DNA of 20,651 bases, from assembly GCA_937931765.1 (NCBI GenBank), contig CALHAO010000230.1:1-20651 (forward strand), read 5' to 3'. The notes under the pieces are model-generated. The model made no database searches. It was given only the letters and a program-made list of their open reading frames with translations, and was not told the origin of the DNA. Shown here in pieces: positions 20,561-20,651 of this stretch (its first letter is position 1; every line of letters begins with the position of its first letter). Made by a program: the position numbers and the translations under genes. Origin of the DNA: an uncultured Thiotrichaceae bacterium. Its GTDB lineage: Bacteria; Pseudomonadota; Gammaproteobacteria; Thiotrichales; Thiotrichaceae.

Positions 20561-20651
20561 AATTATTTCATTCCATGAGTAGACAATCACTGAATTCAGG
20601 CATACATTATGCACCATGATGTAGGGTCTGTCTGTAATATTCTACCACTGT

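Overview
The window looks like a chromosomal segment of a gammaproteobacterium of moderate GC content. Its c-di-GMP enzyme, heme-NO-binding protein, hybrid kinase and outer-membrane barrel are typical of that class. Thiotrichales such as Leucothrix or Thiothrix is my guess from general resemblance only. No tRNA, rRNA, CRISPR array, insertion sequence or phage gene was seen.

Layout. Positions 1-300 hold the 3' end of an L-2-hydroxyglutarate oxidase gene (lhgO). It converges, one base apart, with a minus-strand operon (5623 down to 302). In transcription order this encodes a receiver-PP2C phosphatase, a STAS anti-sigma antagonist, a GHKL (RsbW-like) serine kinase, a cellulose-synthase-like GT2 glycosyltransferase and a membrane-anchored DUF3131 protein. 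A 113-bp AT-rich gap separates it from a divergent plus-strand operon (5737 to 15021). That operon encodes a free HPt protein, an H-NOX-like heme-NO-binding protein, a hybrid histidine kinase with no sensor domain, a one-TM protein of unknown function, an acyltransferase-3 membrane protein, a second one-TM protein of unknown function, a second DUF3131 protein, and a large protein with a coiled coil and a C-terminal outer-membrane beta-barrel.

Taken together, 302-15021 reads as one previously unnamed, synthase-dependent exopolysaccharide system. The GT2 enzyme would make and extrude the polymer, the acyltransferase would decorate it, the two DUF3131 proteins would act on it in the periplasm, and the coiled-coil/barrel protein would bridge to or form the outer-membrane exit. 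Control is built in: H-NOX (nitric oxide or redox) to hybrid kinase to HPt to receiver-PP2C phosphatase to STAS/kinase partner switch. This resembles HptB-HsbR-HsbA of Pseudomonas and SypE-SypA of Vibrio, but is fused genetically to an H-NOX sensor and to a polysaccharide synthase. The polymer and the output target of the STAS protein are not visible from sequence.

Downstream, a minus-strand pair (18007 down to 14961) encodes a PhnD-like periplasmic binding protein and a Cache-like/HAMP/GAF/PAS/GGDEF diguanylate cyclase. The cyclase gene overlaps the barrel gene tail-to-tail by 61 bp. A 261-bp gap then precedes a plus-strand solitary ATP-grasp enzyme with an ideal Shine-Dalgarno, a small cupin, and a minus-strand hypothetical at the right edge.
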